Assembly: GCF_020400725.1 (NCBI RefSeq)
Contig: NZ_JAINVG010000010.1
Coordinates: 93,513-157,512, forward strand
Length of the DNA stretch: 64,000 nt
From: Streptomyces sp. NK15101
GTDB taxonomy: Bacteria; Actinomycetota; Actinomycetes; Streptomycetales; Streptomycetaceae
Direction of reading: 5' to 3'
The notes below the pieces were generated by a model. It ran no database searches and was not told the origin of the DNA. It saw nothing but the letters and a program-made list of their open reading frames with translations. Below are positions 40,108-49,700 of the stretch, one piece after another (position 1 is the first letter of the stretch; each line of letters opens with the position of its first letter). The position numbers were made by a program, and so were the translations under genes.

Positions 40108-40148
40108 AGTAGAGCACTAACTTTTAGATAGCGCAAGCCAGAAGTTAG
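40108..40148. promoter_or_regulatory. Flavodoxin-type gene promoter and HxlR operator palindrome
   Basis: Inverted arms CTAACTT (40117-40123) and AAGTTAG (40142-40148), 25 bp centre to centre, lie between the divergent genes. The minus-strand -35 TTGCGC (40131-40136) and -10 TCTACT (40108-40113) bracket one arm, so a bound HxlR dimer would block transcription. Symmetry and placement are seen; binding is inferred from the family. Confidence 0.6.
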
Positions 40149-40191
40149 CGTCCTCATGACGGTAAGCGCTGTGGCGGAGTACGGTGGAGGC

Positions 40192-40578
40192 ATGACTGAC
40201 GACCTCGCCTACGACGTCTTCGCGCGCGCCTGTCCCTCGCGCGGCACGTTGGAGCACGTGACGGGCCGCTGGGGCAGCCTGACCCTCGGCGCCCTGCACG
40301 AAGGGACGTTCCGCTTCAACGAGCTGCGGCGCCGGGTCGACGGCGTGAGCGAGAAGATGCTGTCGCAGACCCTGCACGCCCTGGAGCGCGACGGCCTCGT
40401 CCACCGCGAGGCCCAGCCCACGAACCCGCCGCGGGTCGACTACCGGCTCACCCCGCTCGGCCGCGAGGTCGCGGAGCGGCTGATCGGCCTGATCGAGCTG
40501 GTGGAGGGACGGATGGACCAGGTCCTGACCGCCCGCGAGAGTTACGACGCGGAACGCGCCGGGAGCGTCACCGCCTGA
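40192..40578 (+). CDS. HxlR-family transcriptional regulator
   Basis: A 128-residue winged-helix regulator. The HxlR domain covers about 12-100: HVTGRWGSLTLGALHEG, FRFNELRRRVDGVSEKMLSQ, LERDGLVHREAQPTNPPRVDY and LTPLGREV. A cysteine at residue 14 (ARACPSRG) is in the position that senses oxidants or electrophiles in some HxlR proteins. It is divergent from the flavodoxin-type gene. The ATG has GGTGGAGG about 4 nt upstream. Confidence 0.92.
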   Translation: MTDDLAYDVFARACPSRGTLEHVTGRWGSLTLGALHEGTFRFNELRRRVDGVSEKMLSQTLHALERDGLVHREAQPTNPPRVDYRLTPLGREVAERLIGLIELVEGRMDQVLTARESYDAERAGSVTA

Positions 40579-40582
40579 CGGC

Positions 40583-41443
40583 TCAGAGGGTGGTGCGCGG
40601 CGGGCGCTGGCAGCGCGGGCAGAAGTAGCTGGACCGGTTCATCCAGGCGCGTCGCCGCATCGGCGTACCGCAGCGGCGACAGGGCTGGTCCTCGCGTCCG
40701 TAGGCGTCGAGCGAGCGGTCGAAGTAGCCGGACTCGCCGTTGACGTTCACGTACAGGCTGTCGAAGCTGGTGCCGCCGACCTCCAGGGCCGCGTTCATGA
40801 CGTCCCTGACGTGCCCGAGGAGCTCGGCCGAGCGCGGCCGGGTCAGGGTGGCGGTCGGCCGGTCGTAGTGCAGCTTCGACCGCCAGAGCGCCTCGTCGGC
40901 GTAGATGTTCCCGACGCCGCTGATCAGCGACTGGTCGAGCAGGGCCCGCTTGATCGTCGTACGGCGCAGCCGCAGCGCGCCCTGGAAGGCGGCCTCGTCG
41001 AACGCCGGGTCCAGCGGGTCGCGGGCGATGTGCGCGATGACGTCCGGGAGCCCGTCGGGGGTCTGGTCGTGGAGCGAGAGGCCGCCGAAGGTGCGCTGGT
41101 CGACGAAGCGGAGCTCGGTGCCGAGGGAGTCGTCGAAGCGGACCCGGATGCGCAGGTGCTTCTCGTCCGGGGCGTCCTCCGGCTGCACGAGCAGCTGACC
41201 GCTCATGCCGAGGTGCCCCAGGACGGAGGTCCCGGTCTCCGCCAGCGGCAGCCAGAGGTACTTCCCGCGCCGCCGCGCCCCTTCGAAGCGCTGCCCCTTC
41301 AGCCGGGCCGCGAAGTCCTCGCCGCCCGCCGGATGGCGCCGCACGGCCCTGGGGTGCAGCACCTCGACCTCGGCCACGGTCCGTCCGGCGACCCAGCGCT
41401 CCAGACCGCGCCGTACGACCTCGACCTCGGGCAGCTCGGGCAC
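40583..41443 (-). CDS. mutM: Formamidopyrimidine-DNA glycosylase
   Basis: Base-excision repair enzyme that removes 8-oxoguanine and formamidopyrimidines. It has 286 residues. The catalytic N-terminus [14 protein letters not shown] (Pro2, Glu3 after Met removal) is intact, the helix-two-turn-helix [16 protein letters not shown] is at about 165-180, and the C-terminal zinc finger has CRRCGTPM and YFCPRCQR. It follows rnc in the same direction, as in other Streptomyces. Confidence 0.97.
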   Translation of the reverse strand: MPELPEVEVVRRGLERWVAGRTVAEVEVLHPRAVRRHPAGGEDFAARLKGQRFEGARRRGKYLWLPLAETGTSVLGHLGMSGQLLVQPEDAPDEKHLRIRVRFDDSLGTELRFVDQRTFGGLSLHDQTPDGLPDVIAHIARDPLDPAFDEAAFQGALRLRRTTIKRALLDQSLISGVGNIYADEALWRSKLHYDRPTATLTRPRSAELLGHVRDVMNAALEVGGTSFDSLYVNVNGESGYFDRSLDAYGREDQPCRRCGTPMRRRAWMNRSSYFCPRCQRPPRTTL

Positions 41444-41577
41444 GGGACTCCTCCGGGACGTCTTCGACAGCGGCTCAACCCTACCGCCCGGCGGTCACCC
41501 GGAAACGGCTCCGCCCGCCCCTGGCGGGGGCGGGCGGGAAGATTTCGCCGAAGGAACGCGGGAGCGCGGGGTCGCGG

Positions 41578-42363
41578 TCAGGCGGTGGCCGGGGTGGCCC
41601 CGTCCTGCTCGCCAATCGTGCCGGCGTCCGCCGCGGCCTTCGCCGCCGCCAGGCGCTCGTCCGCGGCCGCGCGGATCGCGCGCCACGCGGACTCCGCCGC
41701 CTGCTGTTCCGCTTCCTTCTTGCTGCGGCCGGTGCCGGTGCCGTACGAGACACCACCGACGCGGGCGGCAGCAGTAAAGGTCTTCTCGTGGTCCGGACCC
41801 TCTTCGGAGACGAGGTACTCCGGGACGCCCAGGCCCTCGGCCGCGGTGAGCTCCTGGAGGCTGGTCTTCCAGTCCAGGCCGGCACCGAGGTTCGAGGACT
41901 TCTCGATCAGCGGGTCGAAGAGCCGGTGCACCAGCTCGGACGCCGCTTCGAGGCCCTGGTCGAGATAGACCGCGCCGATCACCGCTTCGAGGGTGTCGGC
42001 GAGGATGGACGCCTTGTCCCGGCCGCCCGTGCCCTCTTCGCCCCGGCCGAGCCGGATGAAGGAGCCGAGTTCGAGGCCGCGGCCGACCTCCGCCAGCGCA
42101 CGCGAGTTGACCACCGCGGCCCGCAGTTTGGCCAGCTGGCCTTCCGGCAGGTCGGGGTGGGTGCGGTACAGCGTGTCCGTGACCACCAGGCCGAGCACGG
42201 AGTCCCCGAGGAACTCGAGGCGCTCGTTGGTGGGCAGACCGCCGTTCTCGTACGCGTACGAGCGGTGGGTCAGCGCACGCACCAGAAGGGCGGACTCGAG
42301 CTGATACCCGAGCCGCCCTTCCAGAAGCGTGTGGGACGAGGCTGCGCTGATGCTCTCAGACAT
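41578..42363 (-). CDS. rnc: Ribonuclease III
   Basis: Double-strand-specific endoribonuclease processing rRNA and regulating mRNAs; in S. coelicolor the gene is absB, a global regulator of antibiotic synthesis. It has 261 residues: catalytic signature [13 protein letters not shown] at about 48-60 with the second acidic cluster [14 protein letters not shown], then a dsRNA-binding domain at about 165-235 ([16 protein letters not shown], ending [16 protein letters not shown]). The ATG with [10 protein letters not shown] was chosen. It lies 19 bp downstream of rpmF. Confidence 0.97.
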   Translation of the reverse strand: MSESISAASSHTLLEGRLGYQLESALLVRALTHRSYAYENGGLPTNERLEFLGDSVLGLVVTDTLYRTHPDLPEGQLAKLRAAVVNSRALAEVGRGLELGSFIRLGRGEEGTGGRDKASILADTLEAVIGAVYLDQGLEAASELVHRLFDPLIEKSSNLGAGLDWKTSLQELTAAEGLGVPEYLVSEEGPDHEKTFTAAARVGGVSYGTGTGRSKKEAEQQAAESAWRAIRAAADERLAAAKAAADAGTIGEQDGATPATA

Positions 42364-42382
42364 CGTGCCTCTCACCAGCCAC

Positions 42383-42556
42383 TCAGACCGAGAGGACCTG
42401 GCGCTTGTTGTAGGTGCCGCAGCTCGGGCACGCGATGTGCTGCAGCTTCGGCTCCTGGCAACGCTCACACGAAACCAGGGTGGGGACCGCAGCCTTCCAC
42501 TGCGACCGGCGGTGGCGCGTGTTGCTGCGCGACATCTTCCGCTTCGGAACAGCCAC
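42383..42556 (-). CDS. rpmF: 50S ribosomal protein L32
   Basis: A 57-residue ribosomal protein with GTG start: (M)[20 protein letters not shown]. Four cysteines in CERCQEPKL and CPSCGTYN show it is the zinc-binding form of L32. It fits between the YceD-type gene, which ends 2 bp upstream, and rnc, the classic yceD-rpmF-rnc order. A GGAG lies about 9 nt before the GTG. Confidence 0.97.
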   Translation of the reverse strand: MAVPKRKMSRSNTRHRRSQWKAAVPTLVSCERCQEPKLQHIACPSCGTYNKRQVLSV

Positions 42557-42558
42557 GG

Positions 42559-43188
42559 CTACTTCTCCTGCTTCTCGGCGGCGCTTCGGACGTCCCCGTC
42601 AGAGGCTTTGCCGCTCATGTTGTCCTTCTCATCGGTTCCCAGCGAACCGGCGAGTCCCTGCAGTGCCGCCCAACGGATGTCGACGGCTTCATGGTGGTGG
42701 TCCGGGTTCTCGTTCAGGTTGGTTCCGCACTCGGAACACAGACCCGCACAGTCCTCCCGGCACACCGGCTGCATCGGCAGTGCGAGCACCACCGCATCAC
42801 GCAGCACGGGTTCGAGGTCGAACATGCCGTCCTCGAGGGGGATCATGTCCTCGTCGTCCTCGGCTTCGCCGTCCGCGGCCGCCTTGGAGCGGCCCCGGTC
42901 GTCGGAGTCGGGGTACGAGAACATCTCCTGGAAGTCCACGTCGAGATCCAGCTCGACGGGCTCCAGACACCTTACGCACTCCCCCTCGGCCGATGCACGG
43001 GCGGTGCCTGTGACAAGCACCCCTTCCATGACCGACTCAAGACGGAGATCGATTTCCACCGGAGAGCCCTCGGGCACTCCGATCACTCCTTCGACGCCGA
43101 ACGCGGCGTTGCCACCGGGCGCCTCGACCGAACGCGAGAGCCGCTGCAGGGCACCAGGACGCCGCCCCAGCTCGTGCGTGTCGAACAC
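42559..43188 (-). CDS. YceD/DUF177-family protein
   Basis: A 209-residue (or longer) protein of the YceD family, linked to 23S rRNA accumulation in other organisms and nearly always next to rpmF. Conserved parts: the N-terminal [34 protein letters not shown], and the cysteine motif [18 protein letters not shown] that may bind zinc. The coordinates use the first standard start (GTG). Eleven further codons upstream, beginning at a CTG at 43221 with AGGAAGAG in front, encode family-like STRLDHRNPL, so the true start may be that CTG. Confidence 0.9.
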   Translation of the reverse strand: MFDTHELGRRPGALQRLSRSVEAPGGNAAFGVEGVIGVPEGSPVEIDLRLESVMEGVLVTGTARASAEGECVRCLEPVELDLDVDFQEMFSYPDSDDRGRSKAAADGEAEDDEDMIPLEDGMFDLEPVLRDAVVLALPMQPVCREDCAGLCSECGTNLNENPDHHHEAVDIRWAALQGLAGSLGTDEKDNMSGKASDGDVRSAAEKQEK

Positions 43189-43359
43189 GAGGGGGTTGCG
43201 GTGGTCGAGGCGCGTGCTCAGGGCTCTTCCTGCTTTCGGATCGTTCTGCGGCGTGGAGGAGGCTGCCGGACGTGGGCAGCGGAGATCGCGGACATAGCGC
43301 GACCGAACAGCCAGGATACTGGACGCTTCGCCCAGGGCCCAATCCGGGCTCCTCGCCCC

Positions 43360-44421
43360 TCACTGCCCCTGTTCGTACCGGCGCAGCTGCTCCAGGTCGA
43401 TCATGCTCGTGTCGAAGAAGCTGGTCTCGTCGAGCGCGGCGGCCTGCTGCGGCTGGTGGGGCTGGCCCTGGGCCCGGGGGTCGTACTGCTGCTGCTCGTA
43501 GCCGTACTGCCCCTGGTACGCGTAGGGGTCCTGCTGCTGGTAGCCGTAGGCGTCCTGCGCCTCGTACTGCGTGGCGTAGGCCGCTCCGGCTGAGCCGGAG
43601 CCCGCGTAGGCCGGGTCCTGCCGGGGCTGCTGCGGGTAGCCGTACGGGTCGGGCTGCTGCGCGGGGATCTGCGGGGTCTGCGCCGGCTCGGGGTCGGAGA
43701 GCTCCGCGAGCCCGGCGAGGTAGTCCGCGTCGCTGGTGTGGACCGCGCCGCCGAGACCGTCCTGCGCGGCCATGTGCTCGCCGAGGGCGTCCGTGGCGAT
43801 CCGGCCGTGCAGCTTCTGCCGGCCCCGGCCGACGGCCTCCAGGGTCTTGCTGAGGACGGCCTCGAAGGCGCCCAGCTTCGCGTCCACGTACTCGTCGGCC
43901 CGCTGGATGAGGGTCCCCGGGTCGGCGCTGTACTCGGGGGCGTCCGCGTCGGCGTAGCCGTCCCGGTCGAGGCCGGGTCCGCGACCGAGGAGCTTCTCGC
44001 GCCCGCGGTCGACGGCGCCGATGGTCTTGTTGAGGACGACCTCGAAGTTGGCGAGCTTGGAGTCCACGTAGTCGTCGGCCTCGGCCCGCACCTCCTCGGC
44101 CTCGCGGCGGGCCTCGGCGAGGATCCGGTCGGCCTCCTCCTGCGACTCGCGGGCGACCTGGGTGTCGGAGACGATCGAGCCCCGCTCGGCGTGGGCGGCC
44201 TCGATGATCCGCTCGGCCTCCTGGCGGGCCTGCTCGACCATCTGCTCGCGGCCGCCGATCAGCTCCTGGGCCTGGGCCAGGGAGCCGGGCAGGGCCTGGC
44301 GCACCTCTTCGAGCAAGGCGAGCAGCTCGGCGCGGTTGACCACGCAGGATGCCGACATGGGCATGGAGCGGGCGCCCTGCACGGTCGCGACGATCTCGTC
44401 GAGCTTCTTCTGCACGTCCAC
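43360..44421 (-). CDS. DivIVA-like coiled-coil protein with duplicated motif and Gln/Tyr-rich tail
   Basis: A 353-residue cytoplasmic protein, often labelled a cell-division initiation protein. Residues about 55-120 are continuous coiled coil (EQARQEAERIIEAAHAERG and RILAEARREAEEVRAEADDY). A 30-residue motif occurs twice: YVDSKLANFEVVLNKTIGAV and, about 65 residues later, YVDAKLGAFEAVLSKTLEAV, each followed by (D/G)RGR(E/Q)KL(L/H)GR. The last 120 residues are a low-complexity Gln/Pro/Tyr tail. The DivIVA resemblance is general, so a role in polar growth is only a guess. It lies upstream of yceD-rpmF-rnc. Confidence 0.85.
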   Translation of the reverse strand: MDVQKKLDEIVATVQGARSMPMSASCVVNRAELLALLEEVRQALPGSLAQAQELIGGREQMVEQARQEAERIIEAAHAERGSIVSDTQVARESQEEADRILAEARREAEEVRAEADDYVDSKLANFEVVLNKTIGAVDRGREKLLGRGPGLDRDGYADADAPEYSADPGTLIQRADEYVDAKLGAFEAVLSKTLEAVGRGRQKLHGRIATDALGEHMAAQDGLGGAVHTSDADYLAGLAELSDPEPAQTPQIPAQQPDPYGYPQQPRQDPAYAGSGSAGAAYATQYEAQDAYGYQQQDPYAYQGQYGYEQQQYDPRAQGQPHQPQQAAALDETSFFDTSMIDLEQLRRYEQGQ

Positions 44422-44531
44422 CTGGTGCTCGCCACTCTCTACAGCTGGATGGAGACGGACGGGACGACTGTAAGGGCAGTCGGCGCCCGTCCGACACCAG
44501 GTGACGGAGCGTCAGCGGCGGTGGCCGCGCG

Positions 44532-45041
44532 TCACTTCCGGGCGAGCCGCTCGGTCAGCCGCGGGAGGACCGTCGGCGGGACCAGGTGGGAGACGTCCCC
44601 GCCCCAGGCGGCCACTTCCTTGACCAGGGAGGAGGAGAGGAAGCTGTACGTCGGGTTGGTGGGGACGAACAGGGTCTCCACGCCCGAGAGGCCGTTGTTC
44701 ATCTGGGCCATCTGCAGCTCGTAGTCGAAGTCGCTGACGGCGCGCAGACCCTTGACGATCGCGGGGATGTCGCGCTGCTTGCAGAAGTCGACGAGGAGGC
44801 CGTGGAAGGACTCCACCTCGACGTTGCCGAAGTCGGCGGTGACCTCGCGGATCAGCTCTATCCGCTCGTCGACCGTGAAGAGGCCCTTCTTCGACTGGTT
44901 GATCATCACGGCCACGTGCACGACGTCGTACAGCTTGGAGGCGCGGGCGATGATGTCGAGGTGTCCGTTGGTGATGGGGTCGAATGACCCCGGACAGACG
45001 GCGCGGCGCAACTTGGGTCCCTCGCTCTCCGGTCCGGTCAT
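44532..45041 (-). CDS. coaD: Phosphopantetheine adenylyltransferase
   Basis: Penultimate enzyme of coenzyme A synthesis (phosphopantetheine + ATP to dephospho-CoA). It has 169 residues. The nucleotidyltransferase motif [14 protein letters not shown] is at about 18-31; [19 protein letters not shown] and the C-terminal [15 protein letters not shown] are family blocks. The ATG overlaps the rsmD stop (ATGA), so the two are coupled; many orthologues begin at RRAVCPGSF, ten residues later. Confidence 0.96.
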   Translation of the reverse strand: MTGPESEGPKLRRAVCPGSFDPITNGHLDIIARASKLYDVVHVAVMINQSKKGLFTVDERIELIREVTADFGNVEVESFHGLLVDFCKQRDIPAIVKGLRAVSDFDYELQMAQMNNGLSGVETLFVPTNPTYSFLSSSLVKEVAAWGGDVSHLVPPTVLPRLTERLARK

Positions 45042-45619
45042 CGTGCGTCTTCGCACGTAGAGGCGGCGCGACCGTACCAAAACGTTCCCTCGCCGTAGCG
45101 ACGGGACCGCAGGGGTTCGAAGCCCTCGGGCCAGCCGAACTCCCCGCCTCGGGTGCTGCGCTCCACGGTGACGAGGGCATCCTCGCTCAGCCAGCCCCCC
45201 GAGCGCAGTGTGAGGAGAATCTCGCGGAGCTCGTCGTCCCCGACGGCATAGGGCGGGTCGAGGAAGACCAGGTCGTACGGGTCGGCCGGGGCCGGTCCCG
45301 TGACGATCTGCTCGGCCTTGCCGGTGCGGAGTTCGGCGCCGGGCAGGCCGATCGACCGGACGTTGTCCCGGATCGTCTTCGCGGCGCGGGGGTCGGCCTC
45401 GACCAGGAGGGCGTGGGCCGCGCCCCGGGAGAGCGCCTCCAGACCGACGGCGCCGGAGCCCGCGTACAGGTCGGCGACCCTGGCGCCGGCCAGGCCCTGG
45501 AACGCCTCCCAGGTGGAGAAAAGGCCTTCCCGCGCCCGGTCGGAGGTGGGGCGGGTGCCGTTGCCGGGGGGCACGGCCAGGCGCCGTCCGCCGGCGCTGC
45601 CGGCGATCACGCGGGTCAT
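45038..45619 (-). CDS. rsmD: 16S rRNA (guanine966-N2)-methyltransferase RsmD
   Basis: Methylates G966 of 16S rRNA. It has 193 residues: [12 protein letters not shown] at the start, [18 protein letters not shown] substrate segment, SAM motif [14 protein letters not shown] at about 50-63, and catalytic DPPY at 121-124. It lies 61 bp downstream of recG, and its stop overlaps coaD. Confidence 0.95.
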   Translation of the reverse strand: MTRVIAGSAGGRRLAVPPGNGTRPTSDRAREGLFSTWEAFQGLAGARVADLYAGSGAVGLEALSRGAAHALLVEADPRAAKTIRDNVRSIGLPGAELRTGKAEQIVTGPAPADPYDLVFLDPPYAVGDDELREILLTLRSGGWLSEDALVTVERSTRGGEFGWPEGFEPLRSRRYGEGTFWYGRAASTCEDAR

Positions 45620-45680
45620 CGGTGTCCTCGTCCTGCGTCGTCGAATGCGTACGTCTCAGGATATGGCCGCGGCACGGCGC

Positions 45681-47873
45681 TCAACCCTTCTCCAGGTACT
45701 CCTCCCGCTCCTCGCTGAGGAGGGCGTCGAGCGCGGTGCGCAGGCCCGGGTGGGCGTCGAGGTCGGGATCGGCGAGGACGAGGGAGGTGGCCTCCTCGCG
45801 GGCGGCGGCGATGACCTCCTCGTCGTCGATGACGGCGAGCACCCGGAGGGAGGAGCGGACGCCGGACTGGGCCTGGCCGAGGACGTCGCCCTCGCGCCGC
45901 TGTTCGAGGTCGATGCGGGAGAGCTCGAAGCCGTCGAGGGTGGTGGCGACGGCGTTCAGCCGCTGCCGGGCGGGGCTCGCCTCGGGCATCTCGCTGACGA
46001 GCAGGCACAGGCCGGGGGCGGAGCCGCGGCCGACGCGGCCGCGGAGCTGGTGGAGCTGCGAGACGCCGAAGCGGTCGGCGTCCATGATCACCATGACGGT
46101 GGCGTTGGGCACGTTGACGCCGACCTCGATGACCGTGGTGGCGACGAGGACGTCGAGCTCGCCGGCGGCGAAGCGGCGCATGACGTCGTCCTTGTCGTCC
46201 GGGTGCATGCGGCCGTGCAGGACGGCGATCCGCAGGCCCGCGAGGGGGCCGGTGCGGAGCTTCTCGGCGACGTCGAGGACGGCGAGCGGCGGACGCTTCT
46301 CGGCCTCGTCCTCGGGGGACGCCTTGGACTTCTTCTTCTGGTCCTCCTCGTCGCCGATGCGGGGACAGACCACGTACGCCTGGTGCCCGTTCCCCACCTC
46401 CTCGCGGACCCGCTCCCACGCGCGCGCGAGGAAGTGCGGCTTGTCGGCGGCGGGGACGACGTGGCTGGCGATCGGCGAGCGGCCGGCGGGCAGCTGGTCG
46501 AGGACGGAGGTCTCCAGGTCGCCGAAGACGGTCATGGCGACCGTGCGCGGGATGGGCGTCGCGGTCATGACGAGGAGGTGCGGGGGCTGCTTTCCCTTGC
46601 CGCGCAGGGCGTCGCGCTGCTCGACGCCGAAGCGGTGCTGCTCGTCGACGACGACCAGGCCGAGGTCGTGGAACCGGACCTTGTCCTCGATCAGCGCGTG
46701 CGTGCCGATGACGATGCCGGCCTCGCCGGTGACCAGGTCGAGCAGGGCCTGGCGGCGGGCGGCGGTGCCCATGGAGCCGGTGAGCAGGACGACCTTGGTG
46801 GCGCGCTCGGCGCCGCCGAGCATCCCGCCTTCGGCGAGCTCGCCCATCATCTCGACGACGGAGCGGTGGTGCTGCTGGGCGAGGACCTCGGTGGGGGCGA
46901 GCATCGCGGCCTGTCCGCCGGAGTCGACGACGGCGAGCATGGCGCGCAGCGCGACCATGGTCTTGCCCGATCCGACCTCGCCCTGCAGGAGGCGGTGCAT
47001 GGGGTGCTCGGTGGCGAGGTCGTCGAAGATCTCCCGGGAGACCTTCGTCTGGCCGTCGGTGAGGGTGAAGGGCAGCTTGGCGTCGAAGGCGTCGAGGATG
47101 CCGTCGGCGACCGGCCGCCGGGCGACGGCGGGCAGTTGGGTGTCGGCGTGCCGGCGGCGGGCGAGGGCGACCTGGAGGACGAAGGCCTCGTCCCACTTGA
47201 GCCGCGCGCGGGCGTCGGCGATGTCCGCCTTGGTACGGGGCCGGTGGATCATCCGCAGGGCGTCGGGCAGCTCGACGAGGCCGCGGCCCTCGCGCAGGGC
47301 GGGCGGCAGCGGGTCGACGGCGTCGCCCGCGCCGGGCAGGACGGCGTCGACGGCCTTGGCGATCTTCCAGGACTCCAGCTTGGTGGTGGCCGGGTAGATC
47401 GGGATGAGCGCCCCCGCCCAGGTGTCCACGGCCTCGTCGTCGCCGCCGCGGAGCAACTCGTAGGAGGGGTGGGCGAGCTGGAGGCGCCGGTTGAAGAGCG
47501 AGACCTTGCCGGCGAACATCGCGCGGGTGCCGGGGAGCAGGTCGTGGTGCGGCTTGTGGACGCCCTTGCCGAAGAAGACCAGCTGGAGGCGGCCGCTTCC
47601 GTCGGTGATGGTCACTTCGAGGCGCTGACCGCGCCCCTTGGAGCCGTTGAAGGTCAGCACCCGGGCGTCGGCGACCCGCGCGACCACCGTGACGTGCTCG
47701 TCGAGCGGCAGGTCGGAGAGGGTGGTCAGCTCCCCGCGCTCGGCGTACCGGCGGGGGTAGTGGTGGAGCAGGTCCCCGACCGTGTGCAGGTCGAGCGCCT
47801 CGGCCATGACCTTGGCGGTGGCGGGACCGAGGGCCTTCTTGAGTGGTTCGTCGAGCGCGGGCACGTCCTCCAT
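45681..47873 (-). CDS. recG: ATP-dependent DNA helicase RecG
   Basis: Branched-DNA helicase that rescues stalled forks. It has 730 residues: an N-terminal wedge/OB domain (about 1-200), Walker A GEVGSGKTMVALRAML, the RecG-type DEQH box in VVVDEQHRFGVEQRDAL, TATPIPRTVAMTVFGD motif III, and motif VI QLRGRVGRG. A charged, Lys-rich insert lies near residue 515. The ATG with MEDVPALDEPLKK is the family start; no strong Shine-Dalgarno is seen. It follows the DAK2 gene by 59 bp. Confidence 0.96.
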   Translation of the reverse strand: MEDVPALDEPLKKALGPATAKVMAEALDLHTVGDLLHHYPRRYAERGELTTLSDLPLDEHVTVVARVADARVLTFNGSKGRGQRLEVTITDGSGRLQLVFFGKGVHKPHHDLLPGTRAMFAGKVSLFNRRLQLAHPSYELLRGGDDEAVDTWAGALIPIYPATTKLESWKIAKAVDAVLPGAGDAVDPLPPALREGRGLVELPDALRMIHRPRTKADIADARARLKWDEAFVLQVALARRRHADTQLPAVARRPVADGILDAFDAKLPFTLTDGQTKVSREIFDDLATEHPMHRLLQGEVGSGKTMVALRAMLAVVDSGGQAAMLAPTEVLAQQHHRSVVEMMGELAEGGMLGGAERATKVVLLTGSMGTAARRQALLDLVTGEAGIVIGTHALIEDKVRFHDLGLVVVDEQHRFGVEQRDALRGKGKQPPHLLVMTATPIPRTVAMTVFGDLETSVLDQLPAGRSPIASHVVPAADKPHFLARAWERVREEVGNGHQAYVVCPRIGDEEDQKKKSKASPEDEAEKRPPLAVLDVAEKLRTGPLAGLRIAVLHGRMHPDDKDDVMRRFAAGELDVLVATTVIEVGVNVPNATVMVIMDADRFGVSQLHQLRGRVGRGSAPGLCLLVSEMPEASPARQRLNAVATTLDGFELSRIDLEQRREGDVLGQAQSGVRSSLRVLAVIDDEEVIAAAREEATSLVLADPDLDAHPGLRTALDALLSEEREEYLEKG

Positions 47874-47932
47874 TGAAGACCACGGGACCGACAGTCGTGC
47901 CGAAGCCCGTGGACGACCGCCGGGATCGGGGC

Positions 47933-49576
47933 CTATTCCACTCCGATGAGCAGCGGCGGCGCTCCCGCGCCCGCGTGGTACGTGGTGGTGTCGACGGCCA
48001 GGTAGCCGCGCCGGACGTGGCCCTCCAGCTCGGGGGCGAGTCCGGGCGGGGTGTCGTCGGCGACGACGAGGGTGACGAGTTCGCCGCCGGCCGAGAGCAT
48101 GCGGTCCAGGACGGTGCGGGCGGTCTCGGTCAGGTCCTTGCCGATGACGGCGACGTCGCCCTCGATGAGGCCGAGCACGTCGCCGGCCTGGCAGACGCCG
48201 GCCGAGGTGAAGGACCGGCGTTCGGCAACGGCGAGTTCGGCGTAGCGGGTGGCTCCGGCGGCGGCCGTCATGGCGACGACGTCCTCGTCGAAGCGCCGGT
48301 CGGGTTCGTGGACGGCGAGGGCGGCGATGCCCTGGACGGCGGCCCGGGTCGGGATGAGGGCGACGCGGATGCCCTCGGCCCTGGCGCGCTCGGCGGCGGC
48401 GGCCGCGGTCTGGCGCAGTTCGGTGTCGTTGGGCAGGAGGACGACCTCGCGCGCGTGCGCCCGCCGGATCGCCTCCAGGAGTTCGTCGCCGGCGGGCGGT
48501 TCGCCGGGCCTGCTGCGGACGGTGGTCGCGCCGGCCTCGGCGCAGAGTCCGGCGAGGCCCTCGCCGGGGACGACGGCGACGACCGCGCGCTGGGCGCGTT
48601 CCCCGCGCGCGGTGGCGGCCGCCGTCTCGGCCGCGAAGTGGGTGATGCGGATGCGGTGGGGGCGGCCGGCCTCGACGCCGGCCTCGACGGCGGCGCCCGC
48701 GTCGTCGACGTGGACGTGGACGTTCCACAGCCCGTCGCCGCCGCCGACGACGAGGGAGTCGCCGAGGGCGTCGAGCCGGGCCCGCAGCAGGTCCACGGCG
48801 GCGTCCTCGGCCTCCAGGAGGTAGATCACCTCGTAGGCGGGTCCGGCCTCGCCCTCGCAGGCCGGGGCGGAGGCGGCCGGCACGGCCCGTACGTCCCCGG
48901 GGGCCCGCGCCCCGCTCGCCGCGGTCTCCGCGGGGTCCGGCGTCCGGCCGCCCACGGTCTCGACGAGCGCTCCGAGGACGGCGACCAGACCGCGGCCGCC
49001 GGCGTCCACGACCCCGGCCCTGCCGAGGACGGCCAGCTGGCCGGGGGTCGCCTCCAGGGCGGTCCTGGCCCTCTCGTGGGCCCGGGTGGCCACCTCCAGG
49101 AGCGTGCCGCCGTCCGCGCAGCCGGCCGCGGCCGCGGCGGCCACGGTGAGGACGGTGCCCTCCACGGGGTGGGCGACGGCCTGCCGGGCGGCGGCGGCCG
49201 CCTCGGCCAGGGCGCGGGCGAGGTGATCACCGTCACGTCCTTCGACGAGGACGGCGGCCATGCCGCGCAGGAGCTGGGCGAGGATGGTGCCGGAGTTGCC
49301 CCGGGCACCGAGGAGGGCGCCGTGCGCCATGGCCCGTACGGTCTCGGCGGTGTCGGGCTCGGTGGCGGCGAAGACGGCTTCGACGGCCTGCCGGGCGGCC
49401 TCGGCGGTGAGGTACAGGTTGGTGCCGGTGTCCCCGTCCGCGACCGGGTAGACGTTGATCGCGTCGATCTCCTCGCGCTCCCGTCCGAGGGCGTCGAGGG
49501 CCCGTGCGCACCAGGTCCGGACCGCTTCGGCGTCGAGCTCGACGAGCTCCTCGTCAGGCTGAAGGGCTCGCGACAA
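47933..49576 (-). CDS. DAK2-domain protein (FakA/YloV-like)
   Basis: A 547-residue protein with an N-terminal DAK2-type phosphotransferase domain (EIDAINVYPVADGDTGTNLY at about 31-50, HGALLGARGNSGTILAQLLRG) and a C-terminal domain like that of FakA fatty-acid kinases. FakA needs a separate fatty-acid-binding FakB; no fakB/degV gene is in the window, so the substrate is uncertain. I chose a TTG start with GGAGG 8 nt upstream; the reading frame stays open for 101 codons further but crosses into the rpmB promoter region and lacks similarity. Confidence 0.88.
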   Translation of the reverse strand: MSRALQPDEELVELDAEAVRTWCARALDALGREREEIDAINVYPVADGDTGTNLYLTAEAARQAVEAVFAATEPDTAETVRAMAHGALLGARGNSGTILAQLLRGMAAVLVEGRDGDHLARALAEAAAAARQAVAHPVEGTVLTVAAAAAAGCADGGTLLEVATRAHERARTALEATPGQLAVLGRAGVVDAGGRGLVAVLGALVETVGGRTPDPAETAASGARAPGDVRAVPAASAPACEGEAGPAYEVIYLLEAEDAAVDLLRARLDALGDSLVVGGGDGLWNVHVHVDDAGAAVEAGVEAGRPHRIRITHFAAETAAATARGERAQRAVVAVVPGEGLAGLCAEAGATTVRSRPGEPPAGDELLEAIRRAHAREVVLLPNDTELRQTAAAAAERARAEGIRVALIPTRAAVQGIAALAVHEPDRRFDEDVVAMTAAAGATRYAELAVAERRSFTSAGVCQAGDVLGLIEGDVAVIGKDLTETARTVLDRMLSAGGELVTLVVADDTPPGLAPELEGHVRRGYLAVDTTTYHAGAGAPPLLIGVE

Positions 49577-49700
49577 CGGGGGGTCCTCCTTCGGCGGTGA
49601 GCTCACCGCAGGGTAGACCGGGGGTGGCCCGCTCGTGACCTGGGCCCGGGGCGAGGTCTGCGGAGACCGTGGTAGTTTCGTTCCACCGAGGCAGGCGTTG

